Positions 19,160 to 28,155 of a stretch of DNA of 64,000 nucleotides are shown here, in pieces. The DNA lies in the NCBI RefSeq assembly GCF_021650975.2, contig NZ_CP091285.1, positions 1,798,001-1,862,000 of the forward strand. Reading direction: 5' to 3'. Position numbers and translations under genes: made by a program. This stretch comes from Flavobacterium jumunjinense. GTDB taxonomy: Bacteria; Bacteroidota; Bacteroidia; Flavobacteriales; Flavobacteriaceae. Every line of letters starts with the position of its first letter. The first letter of the stretch is position 1. A model generated the notes under the pieces. That model made no database searches. It was not told where the DNA came from and saw nothing but the letters and a program-made list of their open reading frames with translations.

Positions 19160-19181
19160 AAAGAATGTATTTTAAGAAAAA

Positions 19182-20825
19182 TTATTTAACTACTAATTTT
19201 CTAGTAGCTGTTTTTCCTTCTTCAGTAATTTTAACAATATACATACCTGCGTTAAGGTTTGTAGTGTTTATTGTGTTGTTTGTTACTTTAGTGTTGATTA
19301 CTTGTTTTCCTACGATGTCAAAAATTTGAACTGTCATAGTTGCATTCGCTGCAGAAGAAAAATGTAAAACATTTCCAGCAACTGGATTAGGGTACATTGT
19401 TAATCCTTCGATTGCATTGAAAGAATTTGTAGATAAAGTTACATCTGCTAAAGAACGAGCTACAACTTGAGGTGTTCCGTTAAATTCTGCAACTAAAACT
19501 GTTAAATTGTTTGTTCCAGTAGGAACTAAATCTGTATTTACTACATAATTTGCTTCTGCAAAAATAGATCTAAAAGCCATAGTTGTTCCATCAGCAATGT
19601 CATAATTTGTGTTTGCAGCAAAAGTGTTAATTCCATCTCCATCTGCAAATGTTACCCCGTTAATTTGAACTAATTCACTTTCGTAAGCATTAACATCTCC
19701 TGTGATGTTAGCTATAGTTACCACTTCTGGAGTAATAGTGAAAGTTGCTGTAGCTGGAGTGATGTCTTCTAAAGGAATTATTTGTAATACTCCGCTGTAA
19801 GAAGAAAGTCTTCCTTTTAATCCAGTCATTGCTTGTCCAATAGCGAAAGAATTAGTTATTGTTTCTGCAGCATCATCAATTAATATAGCAGCTGTAGCAT
19901 CTTGAATGTATTTCTGATTTCTTGTTGTAGAGCCTGGTCTAGTGAATGTTACGACTGCTTCGCTTGATAATTCGTAATAATCACCTTCAATTCCTGCTCT
20001 TAAAGCAGCGATGCTAGAAACAGTTGTAATGTCAGCTACTGAAAAACTTACAGTTGCTGTAACGGGAGTTGAAAGTGGAGCACCCATGTTGTCTACTAAT
20101 TCTAAATCTACAGTGTAAGATTGACCTGCTGTAGTTGGTACAGCGATATCTGCGGTGTCAAATTTATCTACAGGAGATCCGCTGTTAATTGTGTAAACAA
20201 TATGTCCGTCTCCAGTACCATTTGCAACAGCGAAGTTTCCAACTGACATTGAAATACTTACATTACTTGTTAACGGGTTAAATACCGTTGAGTTAGCAGG
20301 AGAAGTTATAGCCAGAGAAGGTGTCGCTACACCTGTGTAGCCTGTCCAAGATATATCATCTACGATTACTTGTTTTGTAGTTGTATTAACAACCTCTATG
20401 ATTATGTCACCAGGTTGGTTGATTGCGTTCACTGTGAAAATATGCTCTAGGTTATCATCAAAAACAGGAGAAGTCCCTTTTGATATGCCATTAATAAAAA
20501 CTTCAACTTGTCTGTCGCCACCACCTGTAAAGCCTTTGTATAATTTCACAGAGAAATTACCAACTCCACCAGATATGGTACTTGAAGTAACTTTGCTTCC
20601 GTCAGCTACTCTTCTTAACATAAGTGCGTTTCCATCAATTCCAGAACTGTTAGCGTCTCCATTTTGGTCTCTAGAGGCAACATAAGTCCATGTAATTCCG
20701 TTATCACCTACAAAGCTGTTGTTTGCATATGAGTTAGTTGCATTAGAGTTAGTGAAAGTTTCTAATCCTTGTCCAAAAGTAAAAATCGAGACAAAAGAAA
20801 CTAATAAAAAGTAAATTTTTTTCAT
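19182..20825 (-). CDS. Secreted DUF5689 protein with T9SS sorting domain
   Basis: The 547-residue protein has a signal peptide (1-19, MKKIYFLLVSFVSIFTFGQ). The first 160 residues form a jelly-roll-like domain (ITWTYVASRDQNGD, VDDISWTGY). A middle Ig-like region (SITSPANSTVF type) follows. A DUF5689-like domain at about 265-460 contains KYIQDATAAILIDDA and resembles OB-fold domains found beside secreted nucleases. The last 75 residues are a T9SS type A domain (MYPNPVAGNVLHFSS, ending RKLVVK). No catalytic nuclease domain is seen, so it may be a binding or structural surface protein. Confidence 0.82.
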   Translation of the reverse strand: MKKIYFLLVSFVSIFTFGQGLETFTNSNATNSYANNSFVGDNGITWTYVASRDQNGDANSSGIDGNALMLRRVADGSKVTSSTISGGVGNFSVKLYKGFTGGGDRQVEVFINGISKGTSPVFDDNLEHIFTVNAINQPGDIIIEVVNTTTKQVIVDDISWTGYTGVATPSLAITSPANSTVFNPLTSNVSISMSVGNFAVANGTGDGHIVYTINSGSPVDKFDTADIAVPTTAGQSYTVDLELVDNMGAPLSTPVTATVSFSVADITTVSSIAALRAGIEGDYYELSSEAVVTFTRPGSTTRNQKYIQDATAAILIDDAAETITNSFAIGQAMTGLKGRLSSYSGVLQIIPLEDITPATATFTITPEVVTIANITGDVNAYESELVQINGVTFADGDGINTFAANTNYDIADGTTMAFRSIFAEANYVVNTDLVPTGTNNLTVLVAEFNGTPQVVARSLADVTLSTNSFNAIEGLTMYPNPVAGNVLHFSSAANATMTVQIFDIVGKQVINTKVTNNTINTTNLNAGMYIVKITEEGKTATRKLVVK

Positions 20826-20929
20826 TTTTTTTAATTTGTGTTTAGCACAAATATAACAACTATTTTTCTGTTTTAATAAAATAGTAATGTGAAAAAATGG
20901 TTAAATTTTTAAAACAAGAGGGGTTGTAA

Positions 20930-21277
20930 CTAATTGATAATTAGTTTTCGAGTAGCAGAAGCATCACCTTCTTTTATTTTTAATATATATACACCAGGGT
21001 TTAGCGCGCTTATATTTATTTCTTTTGTGGTAGAAATTGTTTCAAATACTTTTTTGCCAAGAACGTCAAAAATTTCTACTTTTTTTTCAATAGAAGATTT
21101 GCTGCTAATGTATATTTTTCCAGTGTTTACTGGGTTGGGGTAAATAGTCAATCCCTCAATCGAAGTCTCTTGAGATTTGTTTGTGGTATTCCCTTTTGTG
21201 TCCTGTGAATAAACATTCGCAGAAAACATAAAAGCACCAATAAGAATAATATAAAAGTATTTTTTTATCACTAACAT
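20930..21277 (-). CDS. Minimal T9SS protein: signal peptide plus sorting domain only
   Basis: The 115-residue protein consists of a signal peptide (about 1-24, ending NVYSQ), an 18-residue polar linker (DTKGNTTNKSQETS) and a complete T9SS type A domain. That domain contains LTIYPNPVNTGKIYISS, GKKVFETIS, and GVYILKIKEGD near the end, and terminates in RKLIIN. There is no room for a cargo domain. It may be a decoy, an anchor subunit or a remnant of a larger gene. The reading frame and both ends look intact, so decay by frameshift is not evident. Confidence 0.85.
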   Translation of the reverse strand: MLVIKKYFYIILIGAFMFSANVYSQDTKGNTTNKSQETSIEGLTIYPNPVNTGKIYISSKSSIEKKVEIFDVLGKKVFETISTTKEINISALNPGVYILKIKEGDASATRKLIIN

Positions 21278-21330
21278 AACTATTTGAGGTGTAAATATAA
21301 TTAAAATATAATTAGCAATAACAATGCCAA

Positions 21331-21367
21331 ATAAAAAAATCCCTCTTTTGAGGGATTTTTAACTTTT
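21331..21367 (-). repeat. 37-bp terminator repeat, copy 1 (after the CARDB gene)
   Basis: It matches 23216-23252 in 36 of 37 bases. The core is a hairpin of AAAAATCCCTC and GAGGGATTTTT with a 4-base loop (21335-21360), followed by a T-run on the minus strand. It acts as terminator of the CARDB gene, whose stop is 41 bases upstream. Confidence 0.85.
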
Positions 21368-21408
21368 TATGTAGGATTTATAATCTGTATAGTTTTGATT
21401 ATTTTAAA

Positions 21409-23082
21409 TTATTTAGATATTTTTCTAGTTTCTAAAGGTGTTTTTATTATGTACAAACCTGATGGGAGTGTACTTATGATTTCACTTTCTTGTTCAAGAG
21501 AATTTATGGTAGAAAATTTAATTAGTGTTCCTGAAAAATCATAGATAGATAAGTCGTATGATTTTGTAATTAACTCATTGTTGTTTTTTTGTATATTATT
21601 AAATTGATTTTTATCTAAAGTTGGGGGAGTTCTATTAGTCATATTAATATAACTAATAGGTATGGTAATTAAATTGTTGTTTTCTCCACCATTAGGCCCT
21701 TCATTTACGCTACCATCTTTGTCAATAACTATTAAAATGTGATAATTTCCATATGCTTTGTTACTTGGTATGTCAACTGCAAAAATGGACTGTTGTTTTA
21801 GTAAATAATCATTAGGTGAAATAGATGTTAATGTAACATCACGATTGTTAAAATAATAATCATCTGAACTAAGAGTTGCATTTGTAGATAAGTAAAATTT
21901 TAAATTTGAGTTAGTTGAAGTAACTGCTCCAATGTTATCAATTATAATTTGCTGAATATTTAATATGCCACTATAGGCTCTATTTAAAATATGTCTTTTA
22001 CTTCCTAAACTTCCTAAATTAGAATTACAATCTGAACAATTACTATAAATATAAACATTGTTTTTGTTAATAGTTAAATCTGCAAAACCTGCGGGAGCAG
22101 TTACGGAAAATAAAAATGATGTTGTATTATTACTGAGATTTATTTCTGTATTATTATTAACTTTCATAATAATATAGTAGTTTCCGATTACAGTAGTTGA
22201 TGGAATAGTTAATGAAGTTGAGCCATTTTTAATTTCATTAGTGTTTAATGCTGCAATGTTTATTTGCTTTATTAAGACATCATTTGAACTTAAAACGGCA
22301 TCGTCTTTAGAAAGGTAAAATTGACACTGTGAAGTATCTGCATAACCACCAATATTCGTGATTTGATAATTTGCTGTTTTAGCTGAACCAGCAGAGACAT
22401 TTGTACTTCCAGTTAGTGAAATCGAATTTGCTTGTAAATCGGGTTTAGGGCAATTTATTGTTGCTTCTGAAATGAATGAAAAAACAGCTGTGCTGCTTGT
22501 AGTATCTAAATCATAATCTGAATCTCCTTTTTCAACATTTGCCCCATAAATTATGTAATAATTACTTCCTAAACCGAAATCCATTAAGTATACATTCCCT
22601 ATTGTCAATGGACTTTCTATTTTTATATTGACTTTTTCTCTAGTGGAGTTAGCAGTCTGTCCAGAGCAATAATTATCTTTAGCTTCTTGCAACGTAGATC
22701 CTAATAATATAGGTCTTACATATTTCCAAGATAACGCATTACAAACGTCTATTGGGCTACCAAAATTTACAGGAGTATCAACTTCATCACCTTTATCTAC
22801 ACCATAACCAGCTGCATATTTAACTCTGTAATACCTTGTTCCAAAATTACCATAGCTTAAACCTAAGTCAGCTTTATATATTTGTCCGACCTCTAGTGTA
22901 TAATTTTGCCTAAAATTTACTTCCATAACACGATATGGAGCATATGTTTGAGCGCAATGAATAGAAATTGCATTTTCTATATAGATTCCTAAATCTTCTA
23001 GTTCATGATATCTATAACTTGAAGTTTGAGACCATGCTGAAAAGTTGAAACTAAGAAGTACTAATAAAATAATTTTTTTCAT
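21409..23082 (-). CDS. Secreted CARDB-repeat protein with atypical C-terminal sorting domain
   Basis: The 557-residue protein has a signal peptide (1-18, ending SAWSQ). Residues about 215-335 and 345-475 each resemble a CARDB cell-adhesion domain (PDLQANSISLTGSTNVSAGS, then QFYLSKDDAVLSSNDV; ADLTINKNNVYIY, then KFYLSTNATLSSDDYYF). The last 60 residues (SYDLSIYDFSGTLIKF, ending GLYIIKTPLETRKISK) resemble the second half of a T9SS domain but lack the YPNP opening. It should reach the surface if the truncated domain still works. It is the only gene between the two 37-bp terminator copies. Confidence 0.78.
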   Translation of the reverse strand: MKKIILLVLLSFNFSAWSQTSSYRYHELEDLGIYIENAISIHCAQTYAPYRVMEVNFRQNYTLEVGQIYKADLGLSYGNFGTRYYRVKYAAGYGVDKGDEVDTPVNFGSPIDVCNALSWKYVRPILLGSTLQEAKDNYCSGQTANSTREKVNIKIESPLTIGNVYLMDFGLGSNYYIIYGANVEKGDSDYDLDTTSSTAVFSFISEATINCPKPDLQANSISLTGSTNVSAGSAKTANYQITNIGGYADTSQCQFYLSKDDAVLSSNDVLIKQINIAALNTNEIKNGSTSLTIPSTTVIGNYYIIMKVNNNTEINLSNNTTSFLFSVTAPAGFADLTINKNNVYIYSNCSDCNSNLGSLGSKRHILNRAYSGILNIQQIIIDNIGAVTSTNSNLKFYLSTNATLSSDDYYFNNRDVTLTSISPNDYLLKQQSIFAVDIPSNKAYGNYHILIVIDKDGSVNEGPNGGENNNLITIPISYINMTNRTPPTLDKNQFNNIQKNNNELITKSYDLSIYDFSGTLIKFSTINSLEQESEIISTLPSGLYIIKTPLETRKISK

Positions 23083-23215
23083 AATATATTGGTTATTAAT
23101 GTTATTTAAAAGTAGATCTTAATTGATTAAGTGTTGTTTATAATGCGTTAATTTTGAGTTATTAAATAATTTTATTTTAATATGAATAGGATACTGGATT
23201 CTAAAAAAAAACTGC

Positions 23216-23252
23216 ATAAAAAAATCCCTCATTTGAGGGATTTTTAACTTTT
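23216..23252 (-). repeat. 37-bp terminator repeat, copy 2 (after the beta-helix lipoprotein gene)
   Basis: It differs from copy 1 only in one loop base. The hairpin spans 23220-23245 and a T-run follows on the minus strand. It sits 51 bases past the lipoprotein stop. Confidence 0.85.
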
Positions 23253-23303
23253 ATATAGAAAATTAATCAGTATTATTCTAAATTAATTATATGCTTTTGT
23301 TGA

Positions 23304-24461
23304 TTAGAAGCTATAACCAGTCCAAGCAAATAAAGTTGTTGATACAGAACCAGTAGTACCATTAGTAGCATTAATTGTTGCTGCTGGAGCGTTTTTATTA
23401 TCTGAAATATCTACACCGTTAGCAGCGTTTCCAACAACAGTTACTGTAGTTGCTGAGTTTGCACTACCTTTAGTGTCTTCAAGGTCTACAAAATCACCAA
23501 AAGTAGATGTTGCAGAACCAGCAGCTACATAAGCACCTGTTATAGTTGCTGTAGCACCTCTTCTAACTTTGATTGCGTCAGACATTTCAATTCCACCATT
23601 GTTGATAATTGTAACATTGTTTATTGTGAAAACAGATTGATTGATATCAGTAGGTGTATTACCGTCTAAATTACCATCAGCTTCAATTCCTCTTGGGTCA
23701 GAAGTTACAGCTGTATAGCCAGCTTCTCTTATCCCGTATAAATTTGTACATGTTCCTGCATATCCTTGAGTATAATCAAACATATCATCCTTAGCATTAA
23801 CTACTAATATATTTGAAGCGTTTACTGTACCTCCAAAAAATTCGATACCATCATCATCACCATTCTTGATGAATATGTTAGATATTGTTGTTCCAGAACC
23901 TACACCGTTTAAGGTTAGTCCATTATGTTCTGATTCGTCATCAATACGTGCACCAGTATATTCTAAGATTACATAATCTAAGATTCCAGAATTGTCATTT
24001 GATAAATCTCCACCAAAAAAGATTCCAGTATTTACTTCAGTTGCAGCATTACTAGCAGCACCAGTTTGTCTACTTAATGGCGCTTTTCCGTTTATTATTA
24101 TTCCTCCCCAATCACCAGCTGAAGGACTTGTAGCATTTGAAGTGAATTTAATTGGACTTGTTTCTGTACCGTCAGCGATTATTTTCCCACCTTTTTCAAC
24201 AAGTATATAAACATCAGTTCCGCCAGCTAATGCTTTTATCGTAACTCCTGGTTTGATTGTTAATGTAGCACCGTTTTTAACAAACAAAGCACCGTTCAAT
24301 GTGTAATCTGCTCCGTTGTTTTCTAAAGTCAAATCAGAAACTAAATTTCCTGATAAATTTGTAGCAGATGGTCCGTTTTGTTCAGTAGAACTATCATCAC
24401 TACTGCATGATGTAAATGTTAATGCAGTAATAGTTAATGCTGATAATAATAATTTTTTCAT
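23304..24461 (-). CDS. Surface lipoprotein with parallel beta-helix
   Basis: The 385-residue protein has a lipoprotein signal peptide with the lipobox FTSC, lipidated at Cys19. The following SSDDSS is acidic, like the lipoprotein export signal that sends Bacteroidota lipoproteins to the cell surface. The rest is rich in regular Gly/Asn/Asp turns (GATLTIKPGVTIKA, GGKIIADGT, SNIFIKNGDDDGIEFFGG) typical of right-handed beta-helices. It lies 112 bases after the TonB receptor on the same strand. I infer it works with the receptor on nutrient capture, but its ligand is not readable from sequence. Confidence 0.8.
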   Translation of the reverse strand: MKKLLLSALTITALTFTSCSSDDSSTEQNGPSATNLSGNLVSDLTLENNGADYTLNGALFVKNGATLTIKPGVTIKALAGGTDVYILVEKGGKIIADGTETSPIKFTSNATSPSAGDWGGIIINGKAPLSRQTGAASNAATEVNTGIFFGGDLSNDNSGILDYVILEYTGARIDDESEHNGLTLNGVGSGTTISNIFIKNGDDDGIEFFGGTVNASNILVVNAKDDMFDYTQGYAGTCTNLYGIREAGYTAVTSDPRGIEADGNLDGNTPTDINQSVFTINNVTIINNGGIEMSDAIKVRRGATATITGAYVAAGSATSTFGDFVDLEDTKGSANSATTVTVVGNAANGVDISDNKNAPAATINATNGTTGSVSTTLFAWTGYSF

Positions 24462-24573
24462 TTTTTTAAAAATTTAATTTTAATTGTGTTATTTGATTGC
24501 AAATGTAAAAGCACTATGTTATGTGAATGTTTTTTTAATCTGATGCTTTAGTTATTTTAATGTTTCTTTAATG

Positions 24574-27291
24574 TTAAAAAGAGTAACCAAAGCCAATTGA
24601 AAAGTTTATTCCTTTTTTATAATCTTTTAAAACAATGTTTTCTCCATTGTTTGCGCTATCTCTAGAAAGACTAAAGTTTGGGTTTAAAAGATTAGATCCT
24701 TTTAGACTTATCTTAAATTTGTCATTTAATTTAATTTTAGATACAAAGTCTAAAGTTGGAATAGATTTTTCAACTATGTTTTCGAATCCACGTGTTCCAA
24801 TTGAATATACTCTATTGCTAAAATAGTTAAGTACAATTGTTGATGAGAATTCAGATTTTTCAAATTTGTGATTAAAAGTTAAATCTGTGTTTACAAGTAA
24901 TGGTGTTGCTCCCTCAAGCTCACTCGAGTTATTAGTGAATTGAGCGATTGAGTTTTGATCTAAATTAACTTTTGTGTTTAAATATGATGCATTTAATCCT
25001 AGGGATAAGGCGTTTTTAGCTTCTGTATCATTAGGATCGTTGATTATGTTTTTTCTTAGTTCTAATTCTAATCCAAAAATAGTTGCATTTTCTCCAACAT
25101 TTAAGTAAGTTAGTGTACTTCCTGCACTTGGTATTTCAGATCTACTAATTGGATTTTGTATGATTTTACCAAATGCGGTTAATGAAATAATTTCACCTTT
25201 ACCAAAGTATTTTTCAAATTTCAAATCAAAATTGTAATTGTCTGATGCGATTAAGTTTGGATTACCTTGACTTGAAAAACTTACATCTTGGTATTTGAAT
25301 GGTGCAACTTCTTTGAATTGAGGATATGTGTATGTTTTACTTGCGTTGAATCTAATGATATTTTTGTCACTTAAGCTGTATTTAATTGCTAAGCTTGGCA
25401 ATATGTAAGTGTTATCTAGCTTTGAAGGTCCTACATTTCTACTAGAGGCAATATTTGTGTCATATTCCACTTCTTGATTGATTTTTTCACCTCTAACTCC
25501 AATTACAGTAGTTAGTTTTTTATTAAAAGAATATGTTAGTTTACCATATCCAGCTACAATAAGTCTATTTGCATCATAATAAAAAGGATCAAATGCTCTT
25601 GGATTATTACTGTTTCCTCTTCCTGTAATTAAATTAAATGTCCCATTATTTATTGAATTTTGATTAAAAATGACATCAGGATTGTTGATATCTGTTGCAA
25701 TTCTTGTCGAGAAATCATGATTAAATGTAAATGCATCAAATCGTCTCGTTGTTAATCTGAAATCACCACCAATTTCAATTAAATTTGTCTTTTCTTCTTT
25801 TGAAAAATCATAGTTTATACTCGTATTTGCTACAATGTCTTTTTCATCTAGTTTAGAGAAATATCTTTCGTTTTCCCCTGCACTGTTTGTTTGTGGGGCA
25901 TAGAATCCGTCTCTAAGTAAGTAATTGTTCGACCTTCTATCTGGTTCGTTTCCAGTAACTGTGTTGAATGCTAATCCAGCATTGTATTTTAGTTTTTCAG
26001 ATATTTTTATATTAGCTAATAATTGATTAACGAACAATAAATTATCATTTGTTTGTTGTCTAACTAAATATTCTATATCACCTGCTTGCTCTGGGTTGTT
26101 TATCCCAAAGTAAGTTCCATATGTTTGGTTGTTGTTGTGTATTAAAATATTATTCAAAGATAATGAGTGTCCATCTCCAAATTTATATTTCATATTATTC
26201 ATTAATAGTTGAGATACATTGTAATTGTATTTTTCAAACTTTTGATCTTGGTAAATAGATCCAATACTATTTGTTTGTTTAATGTTTCCTTCTGAGAATA
26301 AATAGCTATTGTCGAAACTTCCAACTAAATATAATGAAAGTGAGTTTTTCTCACCAATATGAAATTTTTTACCTCCAGAGATTGAAAAACCACCATTTAG
26401 TTGAAGATTTTGCTCTTTTGGTTTAAGATTGTTTCTGAATGTGTAATTATTTAAGTTTGAAATGTTAGATTCTGTTCTTTGAGTACCAAACCAGTTGTTA
26501 CCATCAATTAAAAAGAATTGTTTTCCTATTGTTTGTGTATTGAAACCAGAAGATACTCCAATTTCTAGCTCATTTCCTGATCCTAACTCTTTTGATATAA
26601 TATTGATATTTGCACCGCCAACATCTCCTAATAAAGAAGAGCTAAACACCTTGTTTATTCCAACGTTTTGGATTACTTCTGTTCCAAAGAAGTCTAGAGA
26701 AATATTCTTATATTCTGGATCATCAGATGGTAAAGCTAGTCCGTTTAAAGATGTAGAATTATATCGATCTCCAAGTCCTCTTACAAAAACGTTTTTAGCT
26801 CCTTGTTGTTTTGCTACCCCACTTGTTTTAGTTACAGCAGCTTCAGCGTTACTAACTCCTTTTCTTGATAGTTCTTGTGCACCAATAACCTGAGTTATTT
26901 CTACAGCTTTCTGTTGTTCTTGAAGTAACACACTCTCTTTTTCTTTAAGGACTGAGTGCGTAACTACAATATCGTCTAATTGTACACCACTTGCTTCTAA
27001 AGTATGGTTAATTACTTTTTTTTCTCCTGCTTTAATAGTGAAAGTGATTTCTTTTGTTTCGTAACCAAGATATCCAATTTCTAAAACATAACTCCCAGGT
27101 TTAACAGATAATGAATATTTTCCAAGATCATCTGTTGAAGTTCCAATTGTTGTTCCTTTTATTAGTACATTAGCAAAAGGTAATGGTTCGTTGTTGTATT
27201 CTTTATCTAAAATAACTCCAGATACTGTTCCCGTTTGACTGAAAGAGTAAAGGCTAATAAATAAAAAGCTTAGTAATAAATGTAGTCTCAT
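24574..27291 (-). CDS. TonB-dependent outer-membrane receptor
   Basis: The ATG at 27291 begins a clean signal peptide (MRLHLLLSFLFISLYSFSQ) and gives 905 residues. A TTG eight codons upstream lies in a likely promoter (TTCCTTTGCA) and is rejected. Residues about 22-105 form a carboxypeptidase-regulatory-like domain (SGVILDKEYNNEPLPFANV). A plug domain follows with ISRKGVSNAEAAVTKTSGV-like text (ELSRKGVSNAEA) and RGLGDRYNSTSLNG. The remainder is a beta-barrel ending in an aromatic residue (FGYSF). It imports an unknown ligand using TonB energy. It is divergent from a PhoB-like two-component pair, which suggests phosphate or another nutrient signal controls it; this is inference. Confidence 0.92.
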   Translation of the reverse strand: MRLHLLLSFLFISLYSFSQTGTVSGVILDKEYNNEPLPFANVLIKGTTIGTSTDDLGKYSLSVKPGSYVLEIGYLGYETKEITFTIKAGEKKVINHTLEASGVQLDDIVVTHSVLKEKESVLLQEQQKAVEITQVIGAQELSRKGVSNAEAAVTKTSGVAKQQGAKNVFVRGLGDRYNSTSLNGLALPSDDPEYKNISLDFFGTEVIQNVGINKVFSSSLLGDVGGANINIISKELGSGNELEIGVSSGFNTQTIGKQFFLIDGNNWFGTQRTESNISNLNNYTFRNNLKPKEQNLQLNGGFSISGGKKFHIGEKNSLSLYLVGSFDNSYLFSEGNIKQTNSIGSIYQDQKFEKYNYNVSQLLMNNMKYKFGDGHSLSLNNILIHNNNQTYGTYFGINNPEQAGDIEYLVRQQTNDNLLFVNQLLANIKISEKLKYNAGLAFNTVTGNEPDRRSNNYLLRDGFYAPQTNSAGENERYFSKLDEKDIVANTSINYDFSKEEKTNLIEIGGDFRLTTRRFDAFTFNHDFSTRIATDINNPDVIFNQNSINNGTFNLITGRGNSNNPRAFDPFYYDANRLIVAGYGKLTYSFNKKLTTVIGVRGEKINQEVEYDTNIASSRNVGPSKLDNTYILPSLAIKYSLSDKNIIRFNASKTYTYPQFKEVAPFKYQDVSFSSQGNPNLIASDNYNFDLKFEKYFGKGEIISLTAFGKIIQNPISRSEIPSAGSTLTYLNVGENATIFGLELELRKNIINDPNDTEAKNALSLGLNASYLNTKVNLDQNSIAQFTNNSSELEGATPLLVNTDLTFNHKFEKSEFSSTIVLNYFSNRVYSIGTRGFENIVEKSIPTLDFVSKIKLNDKFKISLKGSNLLNPNFSLSRDSANNGENIVLKDYKKGINFSIGFGYSF

Positions 27292-27381
27292 TTTGTGTTG
27301 TTGAATTTTGTGCAAAGGAACTTCTGCAAGATTACTAGAGTGTTACTTGCTTGTTATAAAAAAGTTTTTTAAATGTTATGT

Positions 27382-27447
27382 AATTGTAAAGGCATTAAAT
27401 AATTGTAAAGTCCTTGAAAAATTTTAGATTATATTTACCTTTACAAT
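27382..27447. promoter_or_regulatory. Three ATTGTAAAG boxes between the TonB receptor and the response regulator
   Basis: AATTGTAAAG occurs at 27382-27391 and 27401-27410 as direct repeats 19 bases apart. The inverse, CTTTACAAT, is at 27439-27447, overlapping a possible -7 box (TACCTTTA at 27437-27444) for the regulator. OmpR/PhoB-class regulators commonly bind direct repeats, so these are candidate sites for the adjacent regulator, acting on itself and on the receptor. Confidence 0.5.
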
Positions 27448-27471
27448 CGATAGGGAGAACTTTATTATATT

Positions 27472-28155
27472 ATGAAAAAAAGAGATATTAAGATTTTGTT
27501 AGTTGACGATGAGCCGGATATATTAGAAATAATAGGGTATAATCTGTCGCAAGAAGGGTATCAGATAGTTACTGCTGCAAATGGTAAAGAGGCGATTGCT
27601 AAGGCAAAAAAAGAACATCCTAATTTGATAATTATGGATGTTATGATGCCAGAAATGGATGGTATTGAAGCTTGTGAAAATATTAGGAAACTGCCTGATT
27701 TTGAAAATACAATAATTACGTTTCTAACTGCTCGTTCAGAAGATTATTCTCAAGTAGCTGGTTTTGATGCTGGTGCAGATGATTATATTGCTAAACCGAT
27801 TAAGCCAAAAGTATTAGTAAGTAAAGTAAAAGCGCTTTTAAGAAGATTAAAAGAAAATGAAATTGCAAGTGATACTTTAATGGTGGGTGATATTGAAATT
27901 AATAGAGAGGAATATAAAATTGTTCGTAAGGATGAGGAAATTATATTACCAAGAAAAGAATTTGAATTGTTTTATCTTTTAGCAACTAAACCTGGGAAAG
28001 TATTTACAAGAGAAGAAATTCTAGATAAAGTTTGGGGTAATGAAGTTGTAGTTGGAGGAAGAACTATCGATGTTCATATTAGAAAGCTTAGAGAAAAAAT
28101 AGGAGATGATTATTTTAAAACTATTAAAGGAGTAGGTTATAAACTAGAAATTTAA
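27472..28155 (+). CDS. OmpR/PhoB-family response regulator
   Basis: The 227-residue protein has a receiver domain (about 5-120) with the acidic pair in LLVDDEPD, the phospho-acceptor Asp56 (IIMDVMMPEMDG) and the conserved Lys of DDYIAKPIKP. A winged-helix DNA-binding domain follows at about 135-225, ending in RKLREKIGDDYFKTIKGVGY, typical of the OmpR/PhoB class. It ends directly at the start of the histidine kinase gene. By position it probably regulates the divergent TonB receptor. A Pho role is plausible by resemblance to PhoB but not shown. Confidence 0.93.
   Translation: MKKRDIKILLVDDEPDILEIIGYNLSQEGYQIVTAANGKEAIAKAKKEHPNLIIMDVMMPEMDGIEACENIRKLPDFENTIITFLTARSEDYSQVAGFDAGADDYIAKPIKPKVLVSKVKALLRRLKENEIASDTLMVGDIEINREEYKIVRKDEEIILPRKEFELFYLLATKPGKVFTREEILDKVWGNEVVVGGRTIDVHIRKLREKIGDDYFKTIKGVGYKLEI

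Larger units (their letters stand above)
19115..19162 (-). repeat. 48-bp terminator-promoter repeat, copy 2
   Basis: Identical in all 48 bases to 14868-14915. Here the terminator serves the DUF5689 gene and the -7 box serves the beta-roll gene. The flanking bases differ at once on both sides, so the duplicated unit is sharply bounded. Confidence 0.85.

Noticed and set aside
14868-24461. CRISPR array, insertion sequence or integron for the repeated hairpins
   Set aside because: Only two copies of each unit, kilobases apart, with no cas, transposase or integrase gene and with clear terminator structure.
26495-26893. 132-codon plus-strand frame inside the TonB receptor gene
   Set aside because: It mirrors conserved plug-domain codons on the other strand; composition follows the receptor gene.
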